From positions 1 to 64,000 of the forward strand of contig JAGATA010000003.1 of the NCBI GenBank assembly GCA_017621475.1: 64,000 bases of DNA, in the 5' to 3' direction. Origin of the DNA: Clostridia bacterium. Lineage in GTDB: Bacteria > Bacillota > Clostridia > Oscillospirales > CAG-272. The translations under genes were made by a program, and so were the position numbers. How positions within the stretch are numbered: position 1 is the stretch's first letter; every line of letters begins with the position of its first letter. Positions 42,819 through 51,557 of this stretch are shown here, piece by piece. The notes under the pieces were generated by a model, which saw nothing but the letters and a program-made list of their open reading frames with translations, was not told where the DNA came from and did no database searches.

Positions 42819-43118
42819 TTAGGAAATTTTATCCGAAAAATCTTTTTCAAAAGCTCCGTCAGAGAATAAAAATGGAGTTTCCGAGGGAAGTACAAGCAAT
42901 TTTTGTATCCTTTGAAATATGTGAAGAGCTGTTTCTTTGCAAACCGAAATATCAGGTATGTAAAAATCCGTTTCCGAACTTTTCTCTGCCATTGTGATGA
43001 GCATGGAGTAGATCGGATCTCCTCCCGAAGAGTTTTCGAAAAGCCTGTAAGTAAGTGTCATATCGTTGAGTGATCTTTGCTTCTTTTCGATTATAGAGTC
43101 GTTGTAAAAATGGTTCAT
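42819..43118 (-). CDS. DUF6514-like small protein
   Basis: 99 residues from ATG 43118, eight bases after GGAGG; a Met five codons upstream would place the ribosome binding site inside the gene. It shows the pattern of DUF6514: TYRLFENSSGGDPIYSMLI, then VPDISVCKETALHIFQRI-like residues (IPDISVCKETA), and a short Pro-rich acidic end (LPSETPFLFSD). Soluble, no cysteine motif, no known function. Stands alone between nrdR and a small membrane protein gene. Confidence 0.65.
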   Translation of the reverse strand: MNHFYNDSIIEKKQRSLNDMTLTYRLFENSSGGDPIYSMLITMAEKSSETDFYIPDISVCKETALHIFQRIQKLLVLPSETPFLFSDGAFEKDFSDKIS

Positions 43119-43381
43119 TTTGATTTCCTCCAAAGTTTGATATATCCGTAAAAAAAGATAAAGCTTTTGAGGCTTTGTGTAAAGCTAAAAATACTTTTTG
43201 AAAGCGGAAAAACTCGCGCTTTTTCGACAAACGAAGGAAAAAACTTGAATAAAAAATATACCAAAACAGGGTTGTTTGTCGTATATTGTCGAAAAGATAT
43301 GGATGAGATGAATATTTTGAAATTTATTGAATATTTATTCAGCTGTTCCATAAATTTGACAATGAAAAAGATCTCGGGATA
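43119..43381. other. Intergenic stretch without recognised gene
   Basis: AT-rich sequence between two divergent small genes. Two overlapping frames of 77-78 codons on opposite strands lack a ribosome binding site and any recognisable motif, so I leave them out. Confidence 0.5.
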
Positions 43382-43390
43382 TGGTATAAT
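43382..43390 (+). promoter_or_regulatory. Extended -10 promoter of small membrane protein gene
   Basis: TGGTATAAT is an extended -10. A perfect TTGACA lies at 43356-43361 but the spacer is 23 bases, too long to act as a normal -35. Confidence 0.5.
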
Positions 43391-43420
43391 TCAAGTGTGA
43401 GTAAATTAAAGGAGGACGAT

Positions 43421-43681
43421 ATGGAAAAGATCAAGATTATAAACAAAATAGCGAATGAAAGACTTTGCAGTTCTGCGCGGCTTATCCTCCGGCTTACGGT
43501 GCCGCTTGTTATAATTCAAGCGCTGATGCTGATATTTTACATTTGTTATAGCGATGTGTATGTTATATTCACCGAGCTTCATATTGTTCACGGCATGGCG
43601 GAGGGCGTTTTGGTAAGCCTTATACTCAGTATAGGGGGAAGCCTTTTGGCAGACTCGCTGGAGCGAAGAAAAAATAAATGA
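43421..43681 (+). CDS. Small two-helix membrane protein
   Basis: 86 residues from ATG 43421 after AAAGGAGG. Residues about 19-42 and 52-76 are hydrophobic helices joined by a short loop with DVYVIFTELH; the ends are basic (MEKIKIINK... and ERRKNK). I do not recognise a family. Promoter, ribosome binding site and terminator all fit, so it is a real gene. A role cannot be inferred from neighbours, as it is monocistronic. Confidence 0.7.
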   Translation: MEKIKIINKIANERLCSSARLILRLTVPLVIIQALMLIFYICYSDVYVIFTELHIVHGMAEGVLVSLILSIGGSLLADSLERRKNK

Positions 43682-43687
43682 TATAAG

Positions 43688-43721
43688 AAAAATCACCTGA
43701 TGCAGTATCGGGTGATTTTTG
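43688..43721. terminator. Bidirectional terminator
   Basis: AAAAATCACCTGAT-GCAG-TATCGGGTGATTTTT, one wobble, between the small membrane protein gene and dusB. Confidence 0.85.
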
Positions 43722-43726
43722 TATAT

Positions 43727-44731
43727 TTATGCAAGTTTTGCACTTTCCAGCTCTTCGATGTAAGAATATAAAGTTTCTTTCAGTTCCTCAAAAGAATCTA
43801 TAAAATTGATCTTGCCGCGTATTGCCGCGGAGCCGCGCAATGATTTTGTGAAGTGAGCAAGATGAACGCGGCTTTCGCGAATGCCCGCGTATTCGCCCTT
43901 GTCCTCTATACGCACGGCTATTTCGCGGAGTGCTTCCTCAATGCGCTCGCGCGGGGTAGGAGGCGCGTATTCTTTGCCCTCAAGTGCGGCTTTTATCTGC
44001 GCGAAAATGTATGGATTTCCAAGAGCTCCGCGCGCTATGGCAACGGCATCGCACCCCGTTTGAGAAAACACATTGAATGCATCTTCCGCACGAAATATGT
44101 CTCCGTTTCCGATAACGGGAATAGAAAGGGCTTCTTTTACGGTTTTTATGTGGGAAATGTCCACACCCGGTGTGTAAAATTGCTCTCGCGTGCGTGCGTG
44201 AACACACACAGCGGAAGCCCCGTTTTCTTCCGCGATCTTAGCCATATCAACAACATTTATGTTGGCGGCATCCCAACCCAGACGCATTTTTACGGTTACG
44301 GGGGTTTCTCCGCAGGCTTCTTTTACGGCTTTTATTACCTTGCCCGCAAGCTCGGGGGTCTTCATAAGTGCGCTGCCTTCACCGTTTTTGACAACTTTGG
44401 GAACGGGGCAACCCATATTTATATCTATTGCGGCACAGGGGGTGCCTGCTTTAATAGCTTCATTTATCAGAAAATCAGACGCTTTTGCCATAAATTCGGG
44501 CTCACAGCCGAATATCTGAAGTGCAATGGGCATTTCCTCTGCTCTTATTTTTGCAAGCAGGGGAGTTTTTTTATCGTTATAGCAAATGGCTTTTGCCGAT
44601 ATCATCTCCGAAACAAGATAGTCTGCACCGAACTTTTTGCAGGCGGCGCGGAAAGCATAGTCCCCCTCTCCCGCCATCGGCGCAAGCATAACTTTTCCGA
44701 AAAAATTATTCTTTTTGTTGCTTTCGGGCAT
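43727..44731 (-). CDS. dusB: tRNA-dihydrouridine synthase (DusB-like)
   Basis: 334 residues. A flavin enzyme that reduces uridine to dihydrouridine in the tRNA D loop. Signatures: VMLAPMAGEGDYAFR at 15-29 (FMN loop), DINMGCPVPKVVKNGEGSAL with the catalytic Cys, VTVKMRLGWD, CVHARTREQFY and VIGNGDIFRAEDA. The first residues MPESNKKNNFFGKV are a short extra tail. AAGGAG precedes ATG 44731. It is monocistronic here. Confidence 0.95.
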   Translation of the reverse strand: MPESNKKNNFFGKVMLAPMAGEGDYAFRAACKKFGADYLVSEMISAKAICYNDKKTPLLAKIRAEEMPIALQIFGCEPEFMAKASDFLINEAIKAGTPCAAIDINMGCPVPKVVKNGEGSALMKTPELAGKVIKAVKEACGETPVTVKMRLGWDAANINVVDMAKIAEENGASAVCVHARTREQFYTPGVDISHIKTVKEALSIPVIGNGDIFRAEDAFNVFSQTGCDAVAIARGALGNPYIFAQIKAALEGKEYAPPTPRERIEEALREIAVRIEDKGEYAGIRESRVHLAHFTKSLRGSAAIRGKINFIDSFEELKETLYSYIEELESAKLA

Positions 44732-44853
44732 ATTGCCACGCTCCTTTTGTCCTTATAATACAACATCATACAACATTTTTTCGCAAAAGTAAACAAAAAA
44801 ATAAATTAGGGCAAAAATGACTTTTAAATTGTGAAAAAAAGGCAACAAATCTA

Positions 44854-44882
44854 TTGAAAGATATAATGTTTTATGGTATTAT
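44854..44882 (+). promoter_or_regulatory. Promoter of the nadB operon
   Basis: TTGAAA (44854-44859), 17-base spacer, TGGTATTAT with the -10 at 44877-44882. It is probably the main promoter of the long nad-ruv-ecf gene string. Confidence 0.7.
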
Positions 44883-44940
44883 ATGTTTAATATATACTCT
44901 AGTTTTATAATGCCGTTTGGCGCGAAAAGGAAGGAATGTA

Positions 44941-46482
44941 ATGAAACGTTATCTTTTGAACGAAAATTTGAATAATCTGCCCAAGGTAAAGACCGACGTA
45001 CTTATTGTCGGCTCCGGTATTGCGGGCCTTTACGCCGCTTTTAATCTGGATGCCTCGATGAAAGTTATGGTCGTTACAAAAGCGTCTATCGAAAAATCCA
45101 ACTCTTGGTTGGCACAAGGCGGTATTGCCTCCGTTATTGCACCGGACGACGTTTTTGAATCCCACATAGAGGATACGCTCAAAGCAGGAGCAGGTCTTTG
45201 CGACCTTGCCGCAGTTACCACTCTTGTTGAGGAAGGACCGAGCGATATACGTGCTCTTCGCGAGCTAAGCGTTCCTTTTGACAAGGGCGAGGATGGGGAG
45301 CTTCTTATCACAAGAGAAGGCGGACACAGCTGCAGAAGAATCGTGCATTGCGGCGGCGATGCTACGGGCAGGGAAACAACAAGACGCTTGGGCGAGATCG
45401 CTCTTGCAAGAAAAAATATAGATTGCCTTTTCAATACGTATCTTGTTGATATACTTACTGATGAAGACGGCGTTTGCGGTGCTATCATCTCCGATGGCGA
45501 ACCTAAGGTTGTCATCTGCTCCAATGTGATACTTGCAACGGGCGGTTCGGGATTTCTTTATACGACAACAACGAACCCCGAAGGCGCTGTTGGCGACGGC
45601 ATTGCGGCGGCAGAGCGCGCGGGTGCTGAAATATTCGGTATGGAGCTTGTACAGTTCCATCCCACAACGCTTGCAACGGATAACTGGATATCCAAGCGCG
45701 CATTCCTTATCTCCGAAGCGGTGCGCGGCGAGGGCGGTATCCTTCGCAACAGCAAGGGCGAAGCGTTTATGCAGGGCAAGCATCCTCTTGCAGACCTTGC
45801 CCCGCGCGATATAGTTACGCGTGAGATAATAAAAGAAATGAACCGCACGGGAGAGGACAAGATGTTCCTTGACGTTTCCTCTATGAGCCCCGAATTTTTT
45901 GAAAGACGCTTCCCGACGATATACAGCGAATGTCAGAAGAGAGGCGTGGACGTGCCGAGCGCGTGGATCCCGATCCGCCCCTCCCAGCATTACCTTATGG
46001 GCGGTATTAAGACGGACCTTGAAGCGCAGACAAACGTAAAGGGGCTTTACGCTTGCGGCGAATGCTCATCCACGGGTGTTCACGGTGCGAACAGACTTGC
46101 AAGCAACTCCATGCTCGAATGCCTTGTGTTCGGCAGACGTGCGGCAGAATGCGTTAAAAAGAATTTCCGCGCGGCAAAGGACGAGCTTGTCCTCTGTGAT
46201 TGCAGTGCCGAAAAGACGGATGTTCCCGAATCCGAAATGAGAGAGAAGATAGAAGCTTTGCGCGCTATCGTTACAAAATACGCAGGCCCTGTCCGCACAC
46301 CCAAAACTATGGCAGAGGGCAAGCGCATAATAGACGGACTTTTCCTTGAAGCACAGAATTATAAACTTACAAAAGAAACCGATTTTTGCTACTATAATAT
46401 GATTTCCTGCGCGAAGATGATCATCGACGGTGCTATCGCCAGAAAAGAAAGTATAGGCGCACATTACGTAGTGGAGGATTGA
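44941..46482 (+). CDS. nadB: L-aspartate oxidase
   Basis: 513 residues from ATG 44941, which follows AAGGAAGGA. It oxidises aspartate to iminoaspartate with FAD, the first step of NAD synthesis. IVGSGIAGLYAAFNL near residue 22 binds FAD; SWLAQGGIASV, EGGHSCRRIVHCGGDATGRE and CGECSSTGVHGANRLASNSM are NadB family signatures. nadC follows at once, but nadA (quinolinate synthase) is not in the cluster. Confidence 0.96.
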   Translation: MKRYLLNENLNNLPKVKTDVLIVGSGIAGLYAAFNLDASMKVMVVTKASIEKSNSWLAQGGIASVIAPDDVFESHIEDTLKAGAGLCDLAAVTTLVEEGPSDIRALRELSVPFDKGEDGELLITREGGHSCRRIVHCGGDATGRETTRRLGEIALARKNIDCLFNTYLVDILTDEDGVCGAIISDGEPKVVICSNVILATGGSGFLYTTTTNPEGAVGDGIAAAERAGAEIFGMELVQFHPTTLATDNWISKRAFLISEAVRGEGGILRNSKGEAFMQGKHPLADLAPRDIVTREIIKEMNRTGEDKMFLDVSSMSPEFFERRFPTIYSECQKRGVDVPSAWIPIRPSQHYLMGGIKTDLEAQTNVKGLYACGECSSTGVHGANRLASNSMLECLVFGRRAAECVKKNFRAAKDELVLCDCSAEKTDVPESEMREKIEALRAIVTKYAGPVRTPKTMAEGKRIIDGLFLEAQNYKLTKETDFCYYNMISCAKMIIDGAIARKESIGAHYVVED

Positions 46483-46487
46483 TAACT

Positions 46488-47354
46488 ATGAGAAATAACG
46501 AATTTGATCTTTATATGCCCGAAGTTGACGATATACTTTCCCGCGCGCTCAAAGAGGATGTGGGCTGCGGCGACATCACAACACGTTCCACCGTTCCCGC
46601 GGACAGACGCGCACACGGCAGATATATCGCAAAAGAAAGCGGCGTTATTTGTGGTCTTTTCATATGCGACAGAGTGTTCAACCTTGTGGGAGGCGATGTT
46701 GAGTTCAAGCCCCTTAAATCGGACGGCGACTACGTTGAAAAAGGCGAAGTTATTGCAGAGGTTTCCGGCAATGCGCGCAATATCCTTACCGGCGAGCGCG
46801 TTGGTCTTAACCTTTTGCAACACCTTTCCGGTATTGCAACAATGACGAAAAAGACGGTTGCGGCCGTTGAAGGAACAAATGCAAAAATTGTTGATACTCG
46901 CAAAGCTACGCCCGGTCTTCGCGTGCTCGAAAAATATGCGGTTCGCGTTGGCGGCGGCACAAATCACCGCTTCAACCTTGCGGACGGCGTGCTTATAAAA
47001 GATAACCACATAGTTGCATCCGGTTCCATTACAAATGCTGTTGCGGCGGCAAAGAAGAACGTTCCCCACACGATAAAGATAGAAGTTGAAATAGAAACTT
47101 TCCCGCAGCTTGAAGAAGCTCTTGCGGCGGGTGCAGATATTATTATGCTTGACAATATGTCTGTTCCGGATATGGCTCGTGCTGTGCAGATAGTCGGCGG
47201 TAAAGCTATTATGGAAGCAAGCGGCAATATGGGCGACAAAACGGCGGAAGAACTGCTCGCTGTTGCAAATACGGGTGTTGACATCATCAGCGTCGGCTCT
47301 CTTACGCACAGCGTTCACGCTATGGATATAAGCCTCAAGCTTGTGATGGACTAA
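46488..47354 (+). CDS. nadC: Nicotinate-nucleotide pyrophosphorylase (carboxylating)
   Basis: 288 residues from ATG 46488, ten bases after GGAGG; a TTG start at 46479 is unlikely. It makes nicotinate mononucleotide from quinolinate and PRPP. EDVGCGDITTRS at the start, VDTRKATPGLRVLEKYAV and GGGTNHRFNLADGVLIKDNH are type II phosphoribosyltransferase signatures of NadC. Normal length. It forms one unit with nadB, five bases apart, and the next gene starts 15 bases after its stop. Confidence 0.97.
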   Translation: MRNNEFDLYMPEVDDILSRALKEDVGCGDITTRSTVPADRRAHGRYIAKESGVICGLFICDRVFNLVGGDVEFKPLKSDGDYVEKGEVIAEVSGNARNILTGERVGLNLLQHLSGIATMTKKTVAAVEGTNAKIVDTRKATPGLRVLEKYAVRVGGGTNHRFNLADGVLIKDNHIVASGSITNAVAAAKKNVPHTIKIEVEIETFPQLEEALAAGADIIMLDNMSVPDMARAVQIVGGKAIMEASGNMGDKTAEELLAVANTGVDIISVGSLTHSVHAMDISLKLVMD

Positions 47355-47369
47355 ACTTTGGAGGATAAA

Positions 47370-48377
47370 ATGATAAACGATACCTCGGCGCAGGAATGCG
47401 TATTTGAAAACGCAGATGCGGTAATATCAAAAAATCTTGAAGATATATTTCGCGCCGAGGCATCTGTCTTTGAGCGTAAATTTGCACATCTGTGCGAGCG
47501 CGCGAATATCATCGCTCAAACAATAAAAGCAAACTATGGCAACGGAGATATTATGGATGCCGTGTCTCATCTTGATGCGGCATCGGAAATATACGCCTTG
47601 GGGAAGGGCGAAGGACCTGATTTTTCAGGATATTTCGCAGATGTAAATATGGAAAGCTCCTCTTGCCTTTCCGTTTGCTCCGACATACTTGACAGGCTCT
47701 ATCTTTGTAAGAGCATTGCCGCTTTTGACAGCGGCAATTATAACGAAAATGACGCTGTATTTTGGATATCGGAGGATGAGCGCGATATCCCTGTTGAAAC
47801 GAAGGATAAAAAAGTATCCTTTGTGCGCGGAAACCAATCGGGAAGAGCTTTTGAAACTTTTGCAAAATTTGTTCCCGGAGTGCTTGCGGAGTACGAGGAA
47901 GATTTCAAAAGTGCTTGCGAAGCTGTTGCGGCGGGGGAATCCACCTATGCGATAATACCTGTTGAAAACTCCCTTGACGGCAGACTCAACAGTTTTCATC
48001 GTTTGATAGAAAAATATGCTCTTTCCATAGTCCTTTGCGCAGATATAGTTTCGGATGACGGGGAAAGCAGTACAAAGTTTGCTCTTGTCTATAAAAAATT
48101 TGAGATAATAAAAGCTCGCGGAGAGCGTATATTTGAGTGCAGGATAACTTTTTCCGATCCGAGCGAGCTTTGCAATATAATCCTTGCGGCAAACTACTTC
48201 GGCGTAAGGGTTTGCAAAATATATTCCTTGCCGCTTTCCGGCGGCGGAAGAGATAATTCTTTCGGTATAATCTTCAGAACGGATGGGGCGCAGATAGGCG
48301 GCTTTTTCTGCTATCTGTTTCTTGAATATCCGCAGTTTTCCTCCGTTGGTCTTTATACCGATATAGGGGTGGAATGA
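47370..48377 (+). CDS. Divergent prephenate-dehydratase-like protein
   Basis: 335 residues from ATG 47370 after GGAGG. Residues about 150-290 resemble the catalytic domain of prephenate dehydratase: VSFVRGNQSGRAFETFAKF, then AVAAGESTYAIIPVENSLDGRL (family AVxxGxxDYGVVPIENSxxG). The normally invariant catalytic Thr-Arg-Phe reads STKFAL, that is Thr-Lys-Phe. The C-terminal ~50 residues replace the ACT domain with a segment not recognised by me, and the first ~110 are helical and unlike chorismate mutase. The gene overlaps ruvC by ATGA and follows nadC. It may be a ligand-binding or altered enzyme; phenylalanine synthesis is doubtful. Confidence 0.6.
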   Translation: MINDTSAQECVFENADAVISKNLEDIFRAEASVFERKFAHLCERANIIAQTIKANYGNGDIMDAVSHLDAASEIYALGKGEGPDFSGYFADVNMESSSCLSVCSDILDRLYLCKSIAAFDSGNYNENDAVFWISEDERDIPVETKDKKVSFVRGNQSGRAFETFAKFVPGVLAEYEEDFKSACEAVAAGESTYAIIPVENSLDGRLNSFHRLIEKYALSIVLCADIVSDDGESSTKFALVYKKFEIIKARGERIFECRITFSDPSELCNIILAANYFGVRVCKIYSLPLSGGGRDNSFGIIFRTDGAQIGGFFCYLFLEYPQFSSVGLYTDIGVE

Positions 48378-48892
48378 TGAGGATACTTGGAATCGACCCC
48401 GGAATCGCCATAGTCGGCTACGGCGTTATAGATGCGCACCGCGGTAAATTTCACCTTGTTTCTATGGGCGCTTCGCGAACACCCACGGGTATTTCTGTTG
48501 AAAAGCGCGTAGAAATGGTCTATGACGATATATGTGAACTTATAGATACTTACAAGCCCGATTGCATGGCTTGCGAAGAATTGTTTTTTAATACTAACCA
48601 AAAGACCGCCATTGCCGTGGCGGAAGCGCGCGGTGTGATACTTCTTGCCGCGATGAAAAAGAATATAGAATTTTTTGAATATACTCCGCTTCAGGTAAAG
48701 CAATCCGTTGTTGGTTACGGTAGGGCGGAGAAAAAACAGGTGATGGAGATGGTCAAGATGTTTTTGCATCTTGATAAAGTGCCGAAGCTTGACGATACTG
48801 CGGATGCTCTTGCGCTTGCCATATGCCACGCGCACGCATCCGAATCTGCAATACAAAACTTTTATAATCAAAAGAAAGATAGATTGCTTTGA
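48374..48892 (+). CDS. ruvC: Crossover junction endodeoxyribonuclease RuvC
   Basis: 172 residues. It cuts Holliday junctions. ILGIDPGIAIVGYGVI at the start holds the first catalytic Asp, CEELFFNTNQKTA the Glu, and DDTADALALAICHAH the last Asp pair. The start overlaps the stop of the previous gene as ATGA, so it is translated by coupling. RuvA and RuvB follow in the usual order. Confidence 0.97.
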   Translation: MMRILGIDPGIAIVGYGVIDAHRGKFHLVSMGASRTPTGISVEKRVEMVYDDICELIDTYKPDCMACEELFFNTNQKTAIAVAEARGVILLAAMKKNIEFFEYTPLQVKQSVVGYGRAEKKQVMEMVKMFLHLDKVPKLDDTADALALAICHAHASESAIQNFYNQKKDRLL

Positions 48893-48931
48893 TATTACCT
48901 GTTAAAAATACGGATCGAAAGGGAAGATAAA

Positions 48932-49546
48932 ATGTTTTATTATGTTCGCGGTGAGCTTATGTTTACCGAGCCGGGCGTTGCCGTTGTAGATTGCGCGGGT
49001 GTGGGATATAAGCTCCTTGTTAGCGACAACACGCTTGGAAAAATTGCATCTATGGACAAAAAAGAGGTGCTTCTTTATACTTATCTTTATATCAGGGAAG
49101 ATGCGGTGGACCTTATCGGCTTTGCAACGAAAGAGGAGCTTTCCGCATTCAAGATGCTTATAACCGTTTCGGGAATAGGGCCCAAAGCGGCTATGTCCAT
49201 ACTTTCTCTTCTTTCCGTGGAAAAATTCGCGCTCGCTGTTTCTGCGCAGGATATAAAAACTATTTCCAAGGCACAGGGCATCGGCAAAAAGAGCGCGGAG
49301 CGCATAGTGCTTGAGCTCAAAGAAAAAGTTGCAAAGGAATTTGCCGTTGCGGGAAATGCTGAAGTACAGGAAGATGTTCACGAAAGCACGGTTTCCGGCG
49401 GCAATTACGATGAAGCGGAAAAAGCACTTATGGTGCTCGGATATACAAAGGCAGAAGCACAGACGGCTCTCAAAGGTGTGCCGCCGACAGCTACGCTTGA
49501 AGAAATGGTTTCTGCGGCGCTTCGCAAGATGGCGCTTCGCTTTTGA
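48932..49546 (+). CDS. ruvA: Holliday junction branch migration subunit RuvA
   Basis: 204 residues. MFYYVRGELMFTEPG starts the OB-fold; the two helix-hairpin-helix parts appear as LITVSGIGPKAAMSIL and SKAQGIGKKSAERIVLELK; domain III (EAEKALMVLGYTKAEAQTAL) binds RuvB. It tetramerises on Holliday junctions. The ribosome binding site is GGGAAG before ATG 48932. Confidence 0.97.
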   Translation: MFYYVRGELMFTEPGVAVVDCAGVGYKLLVSDNTLGKIASMDKKEVLLYTYLYIREDAVDLIGFATKEELSAFKMLITVSGIGPKAAMSILSLLSVEKFALAVSAQDIKTISKAQGIGKKSAERIVLELKEKVAKEFAVAGNAEVQEDVHESTVSGGNYDEAEKALMVLGYTKAEAQTALKGVPPTATLEEMVSAALRKMALRF

Positions 49547-49565
49547 TCTTTAGGAGTAAAATGGA

Positions 49566-50672
49566 ATGATAGATAAATTTGAAACGGGCAACGTTGCCGA
49601 AAACGAGGAAAGAATAATAGCAACGTCATACCGTGAAGAAGACAGCGAGATAGAAAACGGACTTCGTCCTCATATGCTCGACGAATACGTCGGTCAGGAA
49701 AAGGCGAAGGAAAACCTTAAAATATATATAGAAGCGGCAAAGCGCCGTGCGGATGCGCTAGATCACGTTCTGCTTTACGGTCCTCCCGGACTCGGTAAAA
49801 CGACACTTTCTACCATCGTTGCAAACGAGCTTGGTGTAAATATCCGCGTAACGTCGGGACCTGCCATTGAAAAGCAGGGTGACCTTGCGGCAATACTTAC
49901 GAACCTTTCTGAAAATGATGTTCTTTTTATAGATGAGATACACCGTCTTTCCCGCAACGTAGAGGAGATACTCTATCCTGCGATGGAAGATTTTGTTCTA
50001 GATATAATAATAGGTAAAGGCCCTGCGGCGCGTTCGCTTCGGTTGCCTTTGCCGAAATTCACGCTTATCGGCGCTACAACGCGCGCAGGTCAGCTCTCAA
50101 CTCCGCTTCGCGATCGCTTCGGCGTACTTCTTCGCTTGGAACTTTATACTCCCGAGGAGCTTTCTCGCATCGTTAAGAGAAGCGCGGGTATCCTCGATAT
50201 TATGATAGAGGACGAGGGTGCTATGGAGATCGCCAAGCGTTCACGCGGTACACCGCGTATTGCAAACAGACTCTTAAAACGTGTTCGCGATTACGCGCAA
50301 GTAAAGGGCGACGGAAATATCACTCGCGAGATCGCGGATAAGGCGCTCAATATGCTTGAAATAGACGAGCTTGGGCTTGACAATATAGACAGAAGAATGC
50401 TCAAGACGATAATTAAATTTTACGATGGCGGCCCTGTTGGGCTTGAAACGCTTGCGGCGACCGTCGGGGAAGAGGCGGTAACTCTTGAGGATGTTTACGA
50501 GCCGTATCTTATGCAGATAGGCTTTTTAAGCCGCACGCCTCGCGGCAGATGCGTAACTCACCTTGCGTATGAACACCTCGGTATTCCTTTCAGAGGAAAT
50601 GCTGGGGATATTCGAGCTGGAGAACAGGTAAGAATGGAACAAATGCAAATAAACTTGGACGAAGGATTTTAA
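49566..50672 (+). CDS. ruvB: Holliday junction branch migration ATPase RuvB
   Basis: 368 residues. AAA+ motor for branch migration. [14 protein letters not shown] is Walker [10 protein letters not shown] Walker B, and [20 protein letters not shown] includes sensor 1 and the arginine finger. The C-terminal winged helix ends with [13 protein letters not shown]. The first ~25 residues ([22 protein letters not shown]) are the usual acidic lead. Length is slightly above average. It follows ruvA by 19 bases. Confidence 0.97.
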   Translation: MIDKFETGNVAENEERIIATSYREEDSEIENGLRPHMLDEYVGQEKAKENLKIYIEAAKRRADALDHVLLYGPPGLGKTTLSTIVANELGVNIRVTSGPAIEKQGDLAAILTNLSENDVLFIDEIHRLSRNVEEILYPAMEDFVLDIIIGKGPAARSLRLPLPKFTLIGATTRAGQLSTPLRDRFGVLLRLELYTPEELSRIVKRSAGILDIMIEDEGAMEIAKRSRGTPRIANRLLKRVRDYAQVKGDGNITREIADKALNMLEIDELGLDNIDRRMLKTIIKFYDGGPVGLETLAATVGEEAVTLEDVYEPYLMQIGFLSRTPRGRCVTHLAYEHLGIPFRGNAGDIRAGEQVRMEQMQINLDEGF

Positions 50673-50675
50673 AAA

Positions 50676-51536
50676 ATGTGGATAGCTGACGGTTGGAAAG
50701 ATTACGAACTTATAGATACATCGGACGGCTTGCGTCTGGAAAGATGGGGAAAATATACGCTTGTACGCCCCGATCCGCAGGTAATATGGCGCGGTGTTAA
50801 GCAGGATCCGCTTTGGAAAAAGGCGGACGGTGTTTACTCCCGAGAGGGCGGTGGCGGAAAATGGTCGCGCCTCGATGTTCCCGAAAGCTGGAACATACGT
50901 TACGGCGACAAGCTCAATTTTAAGATAAAGCCTATGGGCTTTAAACACACGGGTCTTTTCCCGGAGCAGGCGGTAAACTGGGATTGGTTTTCCGAACTTA
51001 TCAAAAAAGCAGATCGCCCTGTTAAAGTGCTGAACCTCTTTGCTTATACCGGCGGCGCTACGATAGCGGCAGCATCTTCAGGGGCTTCCGTTTGCCACGT
51101 TGACGCATCCAAGGGTATGGTGCAGATGGCAAAGGATAACGCGTCTCTTTCAGGTCTTGCGAACGCCCCCATCCGCTATATCGTTGACGATTGCGAAAAG
51201 TTCGTTGAGCGTGAGATACGCCGCGGCAACAAATATGACGGAATTATTATGGACCCTCCATCCTACGGCAGAGGTCCCGGCGGCGAGGTTTGGAAGCTTG
51301 AAGAATGCATCGGAAGATTTGTTTCTTCTGCGGCAAAGCTTCTTTCGGATGAACCTCTTTTCTTCCTTTTGAACTCTTACACAACAGGGCTTTCTGCCTC
51401 CACTATGGGTTACATACTTAATTTGGAGATAGCAAATAAGCGCGGCGGCAAGGTCATTTCCGATGAGATAGGCTTACCCGTAAAGCAAACGGGCGCGCCG
51501 CTTCCTTGCGGTGCTTCCTCCAGATGGACAAAATAA
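50676..51536 (+). CDS. Class I SAM-dependent methyltransferase, RlmI-like without PUA
   Basis: 286 residues. VLNLFAYTGGATIAAASSGA near residue 117 binds S-adenosylmethionine, HVDASKGMVQMAKDN follows, and MDPPSYGRGPGGEVWK is the DPPSY-type catalytic loop of RNA cytosine-5 methyltransferases such as RlmI. The N-terminal PUA domain of RlmI is missing, and a short beta-rich region takes its place. The target is probably rRNA but not proven. It starts three bases after ruvB, and the ECF transporter genes follow after 21 bases. Confidence 0.82.
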   Translation: MWIADGWKDYELIDTSDGLRLERWGKYTLVRPDPQVIWRGVKQDPLWKKADGVYSREGGGGKWSRLDVPESWNIRYGDKLNFKIKPMGFKHTGLFPEQAVNWDWFSELIKKADRPVKVLNLFAYTGGATIAAASSGASVCHVDASKGMVQMAKDNASLSGLANAPIRYIVDDCEKFVEREIRRGNKYDGIIMDPPSYGRGPGGEVWKLEECIGRFVSSAAKLLSDEPLFFLLNSYTTGLSASTMGYILNLEIANKRGGKVISDEIGLPVKQTGAPLPCGASSRWTK

Positions 51537-51557
51537 TTATTTTTTAAGGAAAAAATT

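Noticed and set aside
43167..43400. 77-codon plus-strand frame upstream of the small membrane protein
   Set aside because: No ribosome binding site or motif; it would end inside the promoter region of the next gene.
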